Part shown: piece by piece, positions 53,425 through 62,068 of the stretch
Layout: each line of letters begins with the position of its first letter
Position numbering within the stretch: position 1 is the first letter of the stretch
Assembly (NCBI RefSeq): GCF_000282595.1
Contig: NZ_AKIZ01000037.1
Span: 62,001 to 126,000 of the forward strand
Length of the DNA: 64,000 bases
Direction of reading: 5' to 3'
DNA from: Phyllobacterium sp. YR531
GTDB lineage: Bacteria; Pseudomonadota; Alphaproteobacteria; Rhizobiales; Rhizobiaceae
Translations under genes and position numbers: made by a program
The notes under the pieces: generated by a model
The model's input: the letters and a program-made list of their open reading frames with translations, nothing else
What the model was told of the DNA's origin: nothing
Databases searched by the model: none

Positions 53425-54576
53425 TCATATGTCGATATGCCCGCCGGTACGCGCCGTATCGTCCAGCGCAGGCAGGTATTGTTTCAGTGCAGCCAGTGAT
53501 GCGAGTGAGCACGAATGACCAAGTGTTGCAGGACGCCCTGCCCCCTCCCAGATTGCCACATTGCCTTGCCGCGTCGGGTGAGTTGGCAACCTTATCCACG
53601 CCGCACACTGTGTCTCAAAAAGTTCGGCTGCTGGCGTATTGGGTGGAATGTGACCGGTCAGCAGGATCGGATATTGCTGGTCTGCCGCCCGGCCTATCGC
53701 TTCCACCGATGGTCCGGCGCTTCCCATGCCATCAAAAGTCATCAGCGGACAGTCCGGCAGAGAATCAAATTCCGACCAGTCCAGAGCGTTGGCCAGCCGC
53801 TCCGCTAGCAATGCATCAACCCCGGTGCGAAAGGCGCCCTTTGCGGCAATCTGTGCCGCCACAGGCTCGCGCATGCTGCCATGGATGGCAAAGCGCTCGG
53901 GCAGGATCGCCATCAACTCCAGCGGCTTACCGGAAAGCGGCACCGGCAACAGGCAACCATCGGGGCGCTCTGCAATCCAATGCCGGATCGCGGCAATTCG
54001 CTCCTCGCTCGAAACGGCGTCATCGCCATAGGAGGCATCAAGCACCAGCAGATCACAGCGCGGAATGGGGTCCATGGCCAGAACTGCACTGTCGGGGACG
54101 ACATCGGCAGTATAGACAGCCGATTTTTGCCCGTTGCTGGCTGCAAACCATACACCGCCCGCCACATGGCCGGAACGTCCGGTTGATACGCTCAAGCCCC
54201 CTAAGTCAATTGTATCGCCGGATGTGAAAAGCTCCGCCTTTCTTGCTGCAACTGCAAAAGCCTGCACATGGTCCTGCTCGCCATATTGGTTCAGCATTGC
54301 CGCAGCCTCAGCAAAGGTCTCCGCCGTCATGAAAATGCGCCCGTGAAACCCGCGTGACTGCAACCATGCCAGCCCGCCAATATGATCTTCATGCGCATGC
54401 GAAATGAACACGGCATCAAGCTTTTGAATGGCCGCGTCGTCGATGGCGGAATAATATTCCCTGCCCGTCGCGCCAACTTTAATGCCTACGTCCAAAAGAA
54501 TGTTTTTGCCGCCGCTTGCAATGCCAACACTGGTCCGGCCCTTTTCTCCAAAGCCGCCATAGAGATCAATCCGCAT
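53425..54576 (-). CDS. metallo-beta-lactamase fold hydrolase
   Basis: A 383-residue MBL-fold enzyme starting MRIDLYGGFGEKGRTSVGI. The zinc motif SHAHEDHIGG (about 54-63) has all histidines and the aspartate; an SGRSGHVAGGVWF block and AVYTADVVPDSAVLAMD supply the later ligands. The general layout recalls RNase J/beta-CASP-like or phosphodiesterase members, but I cannot place it exactly. It shares one base with the ATPase gene (ATGA) and precedes surE, so it is probably made with the importer. Confidence 0.82.
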   Translation of the reverse strand: MRIDLYGGFGEKGRTSVGIASGGKNILLDVGIKVGATGREYYSAIDDAAIQKLDAVFISHAHEDHIGGLAWLQSRGFHGRIFMTAETFAEAAAMLNQYGEQDHVQAFAVAARKAELFTSGDTIDLGGLSVSTGRSGHVAGGVWFAASNGQKSAVYTADVVPDSAVLAMDPIPRCDLLVLDASYGDDAVSSEERIAAIRHWIAERPDGCLLPVPLSGKPLELMAILPERFAIHGSMREPVAAQIAAKGAFRTGVDALLAERLANALDWSEFDSLPDCPLMTFDGMGSAGPSVEAIGRAADQQYPILLTGHIPPNTPAAELFETQCAAWIRLPTHPTRQGNVAIWEGAGRPATLGHSCSLASLAALKQYLPALDDTARTGGHIDI

Positions 54577-55643
54577 CAGACATTTGCCTCCGGAATGACC
54601 CAACCGGAGGTGATTGTAATGCGCGTTGTCTCACCCTCAGCCAGCCGTTTCGGATCAGCCAGATCGAAATGCAGTTCCTGCGTTTCATCTCCAGCAACAG
54701 CCTCAATGCGCGATCCACCGCCACGATAGATGCTACGCTTGATCGTAACCTCAATGCCGCCATTCGTTGCAGGGATAATGTCAGCGGCGCGAATGCACAC
54801 CTTTGCATCGCCCGTTACGGCTTGTCCGGCACGGCAGCGGAAAACCGCCTCCTGTCCAAGGACTTCCACCTTGCACTGTCCGCCAGCTTCGGCAGTCAAA
54901 ACCTTTGCCGGAAGCACCATGCCCTGAGCGATGAACGAAGCAACCATCGGCGTTGCCGGCTGCTCGTAAAGCTCACGCGGCGTCGCAAACTGTACCAGAT
55001 GTCCCCTATCCATCACGGCAATACGGTCCGCCAGCGCCATGGCTTCGGCTTGATCATGGGTGATATAGATGATCGTTGTGCCGGTGCGCTTGTGGAAGGA
55101 GGCAAATTCATCCTCCATCGAAGCGCGCAGGTGAACGTCGAGATTTGCCAACGGCTCATCGAACAGCACCAGCGAAGGTGCTGAAACGAGGCATCGCGCC
55201 AAGGCCACCCGTTGTCTCTGTCCGCCGGAAAGATTGGCCGGGCGGCGGTCGCCATAACCCTGCAGGTCGACCAGCGCCAACGCTTCACTAATGCGCCGCT
55301 CCCGCTCTGTTTTTTCAACCTTTGCTACTTTCAGGCTGTAGCCGACATTTTCAGAAACGGTCATATGCGGCCAAAGGGCGTAATTCTGGAAGACGATCCC
55401 AACCCGTCTCTGTTCCGGCGGCACGTTCAATTTCGAGTCGGACATGACCTTGCCGCCAACAGTGATTGTTCCTTTATTGACCTGCTCGAAACCCGCAACC
55501 AACCGCAACAATGTGGTCTTGCCGCAGCCGGAAGGACCAAGCACCGCAACGAATTCACCATTGGCAACATCAAGCGAAACGTTGGACAATGCGTCGAAAT
55601 CGCCGAACGTCTTGGTCACATTTTCAATTTTCAATCCCGCCAT
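54576..55643 (-). CDS. ABC importer ATP-binding protein (FbpC/PotA type)
   Basis: A 355-residue ATPase. Walker A GPSGCGKTT (36-44), signature LSGGQRQR (near 138-145), Walker B LVLFDEPLANLD, and a C-terminal TOBE regulatory domain from about 240. This group serves importers for iron, putrescine or phosphonate-like compounds. The start overlaps the permease end by 13 bases. Confidence 0.92.
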   Translation of the reverse strand: MAGLKIENVTKTFGDFDALSNVSLDVANGEFVAVLGPSGCGKTTLLRLVAGFEQVNKGTITVGGKVMSDSKLNVPPEQRRVGIVFQNYALWPHMTVSENVGYSLKVAKVEKTERERRISEALALVDLQGYGDRRPANLSGGQRQRVALARCLVSAPSLVLFDEPLANLDVHLRASMEDEFASFHKRTGTTIIYITHDQAEAMALADRIAVMDRGHLVQFATPRELYEQPATPMVASFIAQGMVLPAKVLTAEAGGQCKVEVLGQEAVFRCRAGQAVTGDAKVCIRAADIIPATNGGIEVTIKRSIYRGGGSRIEAVAGDETQELHFDLADPKRLAEGETTRITITSGWVIPEANV

Positions 55644-57334
55644 GGCAGAACTCCGTTTGGAAGGCTGCGTGCGAACAGATTGGTCAACAGCATCAGCGCA
55701 AAAATCACGACAATGGTCAGAGTGGATATGGCGGCCGCATAATTGGAATCGCCGCCCTGCTCAAAGGAGAAAATAACGACGCCGATGGTTTCCGAGCCCG
55801 AGGCCCACAGCAGCGCTGAGACAGTCAGTTCGCTGAATGCCGTCATGAAAATCAGCACGCCCCCGGCAAGCGTTGCCGGTGCAACCAAGGGAAAGACGAT
55901 TGTGCGCATGCGCCTGATAAGTCCCGCCCCCGCGACCTGCGCTGCCTCCTCAAGCGAACGGTCGATCTGATGTAACCCGCTGATCGTCGGACGCAATGCC
56001 AGCACAAGGAACCGCGCCAGATAGGCATAAAGAATAATCCAGATCGTATTGTATATCTGCAGGCCAATGACCGGCAGCGGCTTAAGAAACAACAGCAGCG
56101 AGGCAATGGCCAAAACCACACCCGGCAACGCATAGGGCAGTTCTGCCGAAAGATTGAGGAAGTTGGTCCACCACCGTTTGCGCCAGGTTATCAAATAGCC
56201 TAGCGGAACCGCTACAAGCACTGCAAAAGCAGCGGCAGCAATGGAAAGGCCAAAACTGTTGAAGAAGGCCCGTTTTGCCGCCGCATGTTCAAAAAGCACG
56301 AATGCATAATTGGCGAGTGTGACGGTCTTCATGCTGAGCGGCACGCCATATGCTGCAACAAGCGACGTCAGAAACAGTCCAACAATAGGCAGGACCAGAA
56401 CAATGACGATAAGCATCCACATGGCGGTTTCCGCCAAGGGTCGCCAACGGCCAAGCTCAAATGGGGCGGCTGGGAGCGAAGTGGAAGCAATACGATAATC
56501 ACGGCGGCGGGATGCGTAATCCTGTGCCAGAATTCCAGCCATGGCGATAAGGCCGATAAGCATGGAAAGAACGGCAACTTCGGAAAGCACCGCCGGTCCA
56601 CCGCCAGCCAGACGTTGATAGATCAATGTCGGCAGGACGAGATAGCCTGCGGGAATGCCCAAAAATGCAGGGATGCCGAAATTGCCGACGCAAGAAACAA
56701 AGGCCAGAGCCGTAGCGCCAATGATTGAAGGCGTCATAAGGGGTATAATGATTGTACGAAGAACCGTCCACCTGCCAGCACCGCTGCTTAGTGCTGCTTC
56801 TACAAGTTCACGCGGTAGTTTACGTAAGCCAGCTCTTACCATAAGGAAAACCAGTGGCCCATATTGAACGCCCAGCAGCGCGATAATTCCTGTCGTTGAA
56901 TAAAGCGGGTTCTTGCTGCCAAGCGCCGGGGCCATGCCGATAAGTTTGAGAAAGGGGCTTGCAGGACCAAAGAGCTGTAGCCAAGCCAGTGCCGTCACCT
57001 GCGGCGCGATGAGCAGTGGAACCACATAAAGCAAAACAAAGCTGCTGCGTCCGCGCACATTGGTCAGGCTCACCAGAAGGGCAACGGTGGTACCTAGCAC
57101 CACTGCCAGCAATGTACCGCCTATGCCGACCTGCAAAGAATGCCAAGTTGCCGTCCACGTGGCCGAACCGGAGAGCGCTGTGCGAAGCGGCGCGGCGGAA
57201 AAGCTGCCTTGTGGCATTACGATCTCAAAGGCGAGACGCAGCATCGGCACAATGGAAAGCACCGCGACGATGATCGCCACACCTGCGATCAGGGCTGTAT
57301 CGGCGCCCCGACGCTTTTCACCTGAAATAATCAT
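55631..57334 (-). CDS. ABC importer permease, two-domain fusion
   Basis: A 567-residue inner-membrane protein with about 12 helices. It has two binding-protein-dependent permease domains in tandem; the EAA loops are near 175-200 (ELVEAALSSGAGRWTVLRTIIIPL) and 460-490 (RSLEEAAQVAGAGLIRRMRTIVFPL). This is the FbpB/AfuB design, so a single chain forms the whole pore. It lies 228 bases downstream of the binding-protein gene, with a palindromic repeat between. Confidence 0.92.
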   Translation of the reverse strand: MIISGEKRRGADTALIAGVAIIVAVLSIVPMLRLAFEIVMPQGSFSAAPLRTALSGSATWTATWHSLQVGIGGTLLAVVLGTTVALLVSLTNVRGRSSFVLLYVVPLLIAPQVTALAWLQLFGPASPFLKLIGMAPALGSKNPLYSTTGIIALLGVQYGPLVFLMVRAGLRKLPRELVEAALSSGAGRWTVLRTIIIPLMTPSIIGATALAFVSCVGNFGIPAFLGIPAGYLVLPTLIYQRLAGGGPAVLSEVAVLSMLIGLIAMAGILAQDYASRRRDYRIASTSLPAAPFELGRWRPLAETAMWMLIVIVLVLPIVGLFLTSLVAAYGVPLSMKTVTLANYAFVLFEHAAAKRAFFNSFGLSIAAAAFAVLVAVPLGYLITWRKRWWTNFLNLSAELPYALPGVVLAIASLLLFLKPLPVIGLQIYNTIWIILYAYLARFLVLALRPTISGLHQIDRSLEEAAQVAGAGLIRRMRTIVFPLVAPATLAGGVLIFMTAFSELTVSALLWASGSETIGVVIFSFEQGGDSNYAAAISTLTIVVIFALMLLTNLFARSLPNGVLPWRD

Positions 57335-57380
57335 TCACGGTCCCAAGCATTCATTGTGCTAAACCCATTGCATTATCGCC

Positions 57381-57503
57381 GTGCGTGGTTCGACGGGGCT
57401 CACCATGAGGAAAGTAGTGCTTTGCAAGAGCTTTTCTCTGAGACGCTGCAACAGTTTTTGCAACCATCCACCCTCCTCATGGTGAGCTTGTCGAACCACG
57501 CAC
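57381..57503. repeat. long palindromic intergenic repeat, copy C
   Basis: Arms GTGCGTGGTTCGACGGGGCTCACC... (57381-57411) and the complement (57472-57503) with a 60-base centre. Copies B and C share the left arm almost base for base. It lies inside the importer operon between the binding-protein stop and the permease start, a place where a hairpin could protect the upstream mRNA. Confidence 0.85.
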
Positions 57504-57562
57504 GACGCAATTGCTAACTGGAACGGCAAGAAGCTCAGTTGAACTCTCTTGCCGGAAGCGTC

Positions 57563-58549
57563 TTAGCCGCCGAACATTTCCGAGAACTTGGCCTTGTCCG
57601 CATCGGTCGCTTCAAGAACTTTCAAGGTTTCGATTGGCATAACCTTTACCTGCACACCTTCGGGCAACCACGAAGGACGACCAATGGAAGGTTTGGCAGG
57701 GAGATAGCCCTGTTCAAGTGCCAGCTTCTGTCCATCATCGGAAAGGATGAAGTCGACAAACTTTTGTGCAGCAGGAAGGTTCTTGGAGCCTGCCATGATC
57801 GCGACGGGCTCAGTCACCGCAGGAACACCTTCAGACGGGAATACGAATTCAACTGGTGATCCCTTGGCTTTGGCATTCAGGGCCATGAAGTCAACCAGAA
57901 TGCCATAAGGCTTCTCACCGCTCGCAACAGATTTCAGCACAGCGCCATTGCCGCGTACCGCTACAGTCTCGTTAGCCTTCAGCTTGTCGAAATAGCCCCA
58001 GCCAAGTTCTGAATTGCCAACAAATCCACTGAGCAGATAAGCAGCTGCACCGGAATAAAGCGGGCTCGGCATGACGATCATGCCCTTATATTCAGGCTTG
58101 GCGAGATCCGCCCAATGTTCCGGCTTGGACGTTGCAGCCGAGTTATAAGCGATACCTGTCGTAATCAGCTTGCTGCCGAAATAAGTCTTTTGCGCATCGT
58201 AGGAATCCTTGTCGAATCCTTCGACATTCGCTTTCTCGTAGGACTGGAGCTTGCCCTGCTTTTTTAGACCTTCCATGCTCACGGCATCGGCGATCAGCAA
58301 CACATCGGCCTGCGTCGCGCCTGCCGAGAATTCGGCGGCCAGTTTGCCGAGGATGTCGCTTGTGCCGGAGCGATATACCTGTACTTCGATATCAGGATTG
58401 ACCTTGCGGAAGGCCTCGACAGTCTTTGCCGCATCCGCATCGGGTTGCGACGTATAAAGGCTCAATGTTTCAGCATTAGCCACACCAAAGGCGAGCGACA
58501 CAGCCAACAGAGCTGGCAAACCAATTGTCATTTTAAGAAGCTTGTTCAT
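57563..58549 (-). CDS. ABC importer substrate-binding protein
   Basis: A 328-residue periplasmic binding protein. The start MNKLLKMTIGLPALL opens a Sec signal cleaved near VANAE, and an excellent ribosome site (GGGAGGAG) precedes it. The mature part (LSLYTSQPDADAAKTVEAFRKVNPDIEVQVYRSG) is FbpA/AfuA-like. The YxxxYY tyrosine pattern that holds ferric iron in FbpA is not seen, so iron is doubtful; sugar-phosphate or phosphonate binders such as AfuA or PhnS share this fold. Confidence 0.88.
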   Translation of the reverse strand: MNKLLKMTIGLPALLAVSLAFGVANAETLSLYTSQPDADAAKTVEAFRKVNPDIEVQVYRSGTSDILGKLAAEFSAGATQADVLLIADAVSMEGLKKQGKLQSYEKANVEGFDKDSYDAQKTYFGSKLITTGIAYNSAATSKPEHWADLAKPEYKGMIVMPSPLYSGAAAYLLSGFVGNSELGWGYFDKLKANETVAVRGNGAVLKSVASGEKPYGILVDFMALNAKAKGSPVEFVFPSEGVPAVTEPVAIMAGSKNLPAAQKFVDFILSDDGQKLALEQGYLPAKPSIGRPSWLPEGVQVKVMPIETLKVLEATDADKAKFSEMFGG

Positions 58550-58865
58550 TGTTTTCTCCTCCCTGAGGGGATTCGGTTTAATCGAGGGGACACGTGCCCA
58601 CGAAAAATCCTCCACCACGCATAGCGGGTTCTTTGCGACCCATCATGCCGGAAGAGTGTCCATGTTCATTTGTCTTTTGTCAAATACATTTGAACAATGA
58701 AACTTATATGACAAACGAAGCTGTTATCGAAATGTCTGAGAAAACTTAGCCGACAGTCATTGTGCAAACCACAATCTATTGCGCGGTGCAGCGAGCTTGA
58801 AGCTTAGTTCGCATTATCTACAGTCTTATGACGGAGCGTGATTGCTGATGATCAAACCAAAGCAC
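58550..58865. other. regulatory stretch upstream of the importer
   Basis: Gene-free stretch of 316 bases that carries the ribosome site of the binding-protein gene (58555-58562) and one inverted repeat (58676-58697). I see nothing else that I can name. Confidence 0.5.
58676..58697. promoter_or_regulatory. inverted repeat, candidate operator of the importer operon
   Basis: TTTGTCAAAT-AC-ATTTGAACAA: 8 of 10 arm positions are symmetric around a 2-base centre, 127 bases before the binding-protein start. Its spacing fits a dimeric repressor site. Confidence 0.4.
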
Positions 58866-59237
58866 CTAAAGCACACCGCGGCTGCGCAGAAAATCCATGA
58901 GCCCGACATGGGTGATGGCTTCAAACTCTGCCGCCGCTGCCGCAAACTTTTTCCGCTGGTTGATCAACATGCCAAAAACCTGCTTCATCTCCGACGAGAC
59001 ACCAAAGCGTTCCCAACGTTCAGCAACATGCGGCGGCAAATCGAGATCGCGGCAGAAATCCGAAATATTGGCATAGCCAAGCTGTGCGAGATTCAGCTTC
59101 ACTTCGTCGACCGGCATGCGTTCCTCGACCGCGTGATCATGCAGACGTTGCGCCACCAAACGAAGGTCAGCCGGAGACGATCCGATGACGCGATTGAGGA
59201 TTGAACGGACCTCATTTGGAAATGATGGCATTTGCAA
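58866..59237 (-). CDS. conserved hypothetical, helix-turn-helix-like
   Basis: A 123-residue soluble, mostly helical protein. The middle (LGYANISDFCRDLDLPPHVAERWERFGVSSEM, about 53-84) looks like a helix-turn-helix: a recognition-type helix after a proline turn. I do not recognise a family. A DNA-binding role is possible but unproven. A perfect 20-base palindrome lies 174 bases upstream. Confidence 0.65.
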   Translation of the reverse strand: MQMPSFPNEVRSILNRVIGSSPADLRLVAQRLHDHAVEERMPVDEVKLNLAQLGYANISDFCRDLDLPPHVAERWERFGVSSEMKQVFGMLINQRKKFAAAAAEFEAITHVGLMDFLRSRGVL

Positions 59238-59410
59238 CTCCAGATTTTAAATTGTCTCAGACCCTATAATGAAGGTGGCAAACGAGCCAGCGGAATCTGT
59301 GCGCACATCGAACAGCTACGTGAAACACCCGAAACAGCAGCGAGAAACCCGGGGCGCAGCAATTAAGTGTCAGCTTCACAGAAAAAACCCAAAAATGCGA
59401 GCAAATCTCT

Positions 59411-59430
59411 CAATTCTGCAAGCAGAATTG
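59411..59430. promoter_or_regulatory. perfect 20-base palindrome
   Basis: CAATTCTGC-AA-GCAGAATTG, 9-base arms and 2-base centre. It lies between the AI-2E family gene and the helix-turn-helix-like gene, both on the minus strand. The short centre argues for a protein site rather than a terminator, and no T-run follows. Confidence 0.45.
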
Positions 59431-59509
59431 TAATCTATGGCTGCAATTTGGTTGCGCTTGGTTGAAAACAAGCTGTCCCGTTGAATCAGCGTCTAAGAAA
59501 TTCCAGCAC

Positions 59510-60607
59510 TCAGATCAATCCGCGCAGCTTCAATTCGTCCTTCAGATAGGCATAGTAAATCGGAGCGGCGATAAGTCCTGCGATGCCATACCAAGCCTCA
59601 AGAACAATCATGGCCAGTAACAGTTCCCATGCGCCAGCTTTGATGCGCGATCCGATAATCTTCGCATTCATGAAATACTCGAGCTTGTGAATAATGATCA
59701 GGAATGCGAGCGAACCAACGGCCGCTACAAAAGAAACACTGAGCGCCACAATCACAATAACTGTGTTTGAGATCAGGTTACCGATTACCGGAAGCAAACC
59801 GACGATAAATGTTACTGCAATCATCGTTTTGACAAGCGGCAGATGGATACCGAAGGCGGGCAATACTACTGCAAGGAAAATGCCCGTGAAAAACGTATTT
59901 AAGGCCGAGATTCGCAACTGCGAAAACACGATATTGCGGAAAGCGTTGCTTAACAGTGCTGCGCGTTCGGTTAGCGCCACAGCCAACGGGCCAGGCTTTT
60001 TATGGGGCGAGACAGATGTCAGCGCGATCAATCCGCCTATCACCATGCCTAGGATAATCCGGATCAGCAAAATACCAATATCCCGCCCGACAAGCTGTAA
60101 CTGGCCAGCATGATTGCGTAACCAGCCTGCTGCAAGGGTTTCCACCTCCTCTAGATTGGAAGGGAAATAATCGCGAGCCCAAGTGGGTAGATGAAGTTGC
60201 GCTGTATCGATGATTTCAGCCATTTTCTGGAACAGCGAGACAATGCCTTCCGAGCCATCGGTCAGCAGGGCAAAGCCACGCATCACGCCAACAACAACGA
60301 TAAATATAAAAATTAGCGCAAGTAATGCCAGCGCAACTGTTCTTGTCAGGCCGTTTGAAACGCCCATCCGCCCAAGAAGAGGCGCTGCCATATGTACCAG
60401 ACTATAGACCAGCAAACCGGCCAGAAGCGCCGAAAGCAATCCAAGCTGAAGGACGCCAACAAGTGCGACAAAGGACAATATATATGAAGCTATTTGGGGC
60501 TTTGAAACGGTCTGCAAGAGAACACCAGAAAACGAGAAAATCGAGAGAACGTTCGTAGACTTGAAAGCTCTTGCTGCGCAAGGCAAATCGCAAGAATTGA
60601 TGATCAC
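59510..60607 (-). CDS. AI-2E family transporter (PerM-like)
   Basis: An inner-membrane protein of up to 365 residues with about eight helices, of the AI-2E exporter/PerM family; the FALLTDGSEGIVSLFQKMAEIID soluble region and the ending ILEAWYGIAGLIAAPIYYAYLKDEL are typical. The start is uncertain: a GTG at 60607 directly follows the udgX stop, while a TTG at 60517 would give 335 residues starting MQTVSKPQIA, nearer the usual N-terminus. Autoinducer-2 transport is proven for few members. Confidence 0.85.
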   Translation of the reverse strand: MIINSCDLPCAARAFKSTNVLSIFSFSGVLLQTVSKPQIASYILSFVALVGVLQLGLLSALLAGLLVYSLVHMAAPLLGRMGVSNGLTRTVALALLALIFIFIVVVGVMRGFALLTDGSEGIVSLFQKMAEIIDTAQLHLPTWARDYFPSNLEEVETLAAGWLRNHAGQLQLVGRDIGILLIRIILGMVIGGLIALTSVSPHKKPGPLAVALTERAALLSNAFRNIVFSQLRISALNTFFTGIFLAVVLPAFGIHLPLVKTMIAVTFIVGLLPVIGNLISNTVIVIVALSVSFVAAVGSLAFLIIIHKLEYFMNAKIIGSRIKAGAWELLLAMIVLEAWYGIAGLIAAPIYYAYLKDELKLRGLI

Positions 60608-62068
60608 CTAGCTGGCTATAGCCAGCTTTTTCACCAAACGGATGTCATTAATAAATTTCTCTGTTTCCACGTGTTTCATATCTTCTTCCGGAATGCGCAA
60701 AAGGTACGAAGGGTGAACAGTTACAAACAATTTCTGACCGGCACCAAAGGGAAATTCTTTGCCCCGGAAGTCGGATAGCCGCTGTTGCTTTTCAGTTAGC
60801 GAGGTTAAAGCAGTGGCACCCAGCGCAACAATCAGTTTTGGTTTGATGAATTCTATTTCTTTCTTTAACCACCAGCGGCAGGCTCGAACTTCGCCCATAT
60901 TCGGCTTCTGGTGAATGCGTCTTTTGCCCCTTGGTATATACTTGAAATGCTTGACGGCGTTGGTGACATATACTTTGGTTCGATCAATACCGGCCAAATC
61001 AAGCGCCATGTCAAAAACCTTTCCGGCGGGACCGACAAAGGGTAGCCCTGCCAAGTCCTCCTGATCCCCCGGTTGCTCGCCCACGAACATGATATCAGCA
61101 TTCTCTGGTCCATCACCGAATACCGTTTGAGTAGCGTTTTTATATAGATCGCAGCGCGTGCATTGTTCTGCCTGGTGCTTCAAATCGGCGAGTGATCCCG
61201 CTGCTTCTGGCGGCTTGTCCTTCTCAGTTTTTACCACTGCCTGCAATCTCTCGTGAAATACTGGCGGCATTGTCGCCTGCCGTTCGCGCATTGCTTGCAC
61301 CCGCGCTTCGGCCGTATTTATGAGGTCCGGAATCAAATCGGCTTCTGGCAGGTTTTTCCAGTATTTCTTTGGCATTTCTGCCTGCATTGCCTTTATCTTT
61401 AGTCTTGCAGGATTGAAAATATTGGCAAAATAGGTTCGCCAAAGATCATCCGTGGCGTCGTCTGTATCCAATTTTACTGCCGGATCACGAGACATTGTGA
61501 GTGCAGTTCCGTCCCAGACCGCCGAACCTTTCGGCGTCGCGATGATCCAGTCCATGTCCGTAAACCGCCTTTGAAAGAACGGCGCCACGCGCTCGACAAT
61601 GAAATGATCCGGCTCGAACCATGCCCAGAATTTACGCCTTGCACCCGATAGCTGGTCAGGCTCGGGGATTTCCTTGAAGCGGACAAATGCCTTCATTTTA
61701 TGACTGTCGCGGCGGACCGATTTTTCCATCTTGTGGGCAAGCACGACGTCTTCATCCGACAGGATTTCAAGCAGTTTCTTTTCGCTCTGCAGCCGCCACA
61801 GCAGCCTGTAAAGCAGATCGAAGCGCTGCGGATTTGAGTGGCAGATGACCTTTTCTGCCAGCGGGACAAACTCTTTTGGCACAGTAATTACTTTAACCGC
61901 CGAGTGTGATCGCGTCGTTGGCAATGTATCAAGAAGACTACCTGAATCTCGGGCTTGGTAATTCCAGTCTACCTCTTTTGGTGGCACGTTATCGACCAGC
62001 ATTGCCTTGGCTATATTTCGCCATTCATCATAATTGGCTGCAGTATCAAGACAAGCTGCTACAGTCAT
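60608..62068 (-). CDS. UdgX family uracil-DNA binding protein with DUF4130 domain
   Basis: A 486-residue DNA repair protein. Residues 1-250 form the DUF4130 (TIGR03915) domain, and 290-486 a uracil-DNA glycosylase of the UdgX type: GEQPGDQED at 330-338, CTRC (C303, C306) and C397 for the Fe-S cluster, and KRRIHQ at 382-387, whose His386 corresponds to the residue through which UdgX bonds covalently to the abasic sugar after uracil removal. It overlaps the radical SAM gene by 4 bases. Confidence 0.93.
   Translation of the reverse strand: MTVAACLDTAANYDEWRNIAKAMLVDNVPPKEVDWNYQARDSGSLLDTLPTTRSHSAVKVITVPKEFVPLAEKVICHSNPQRFDLLYRLLWRLQSEKKLLEILSDEDVVLAHKMEKSVRRDSHKMKAFVRFKEIPEPDQLSGARRKFWAWFEPDHFIVERVAPFFQRRFTDMDWIIATPKGSAVWDGTALTMSRDPAVKLDTDDATDDLWRTYFANIFNPARLKIKAMQAEMPKKYWKNLPEADLIPDLINTAEARVQAMRERQATMPPVFHERLQAVVKTEKDKPPEAAGSLADLKHQAEQCTRCDLYKNATQTVFGDGPENADIMFVGEQPGDQEDLAGLPFVGPAGKVFDMALDLAGIDRTKVYVTNAVKHFKYIPRGKRRIHQKPNMGEVRACRWWLKKEIEFIKPKLIVALGATALTSLTEKQQRLSDFRGKEFPFGAGQKLFVTVHPSYLLRIPEEDMKHVETEKFINDIRLVKKLAIAS

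Noticed and set aside
53253-54227. 324-codon plus-strand frame over surE and the MBL gene
   Set aside because: It is antisense to two well-supported genes and has an Arg/Pro/His-rich composition without family resemblance.
57563-58549. Iron-binding identity of the substrate-binding protein
   Set aside because: The fold is FbpA-like but the YxxxYY iron ligands are not seen; the substrate was left open.
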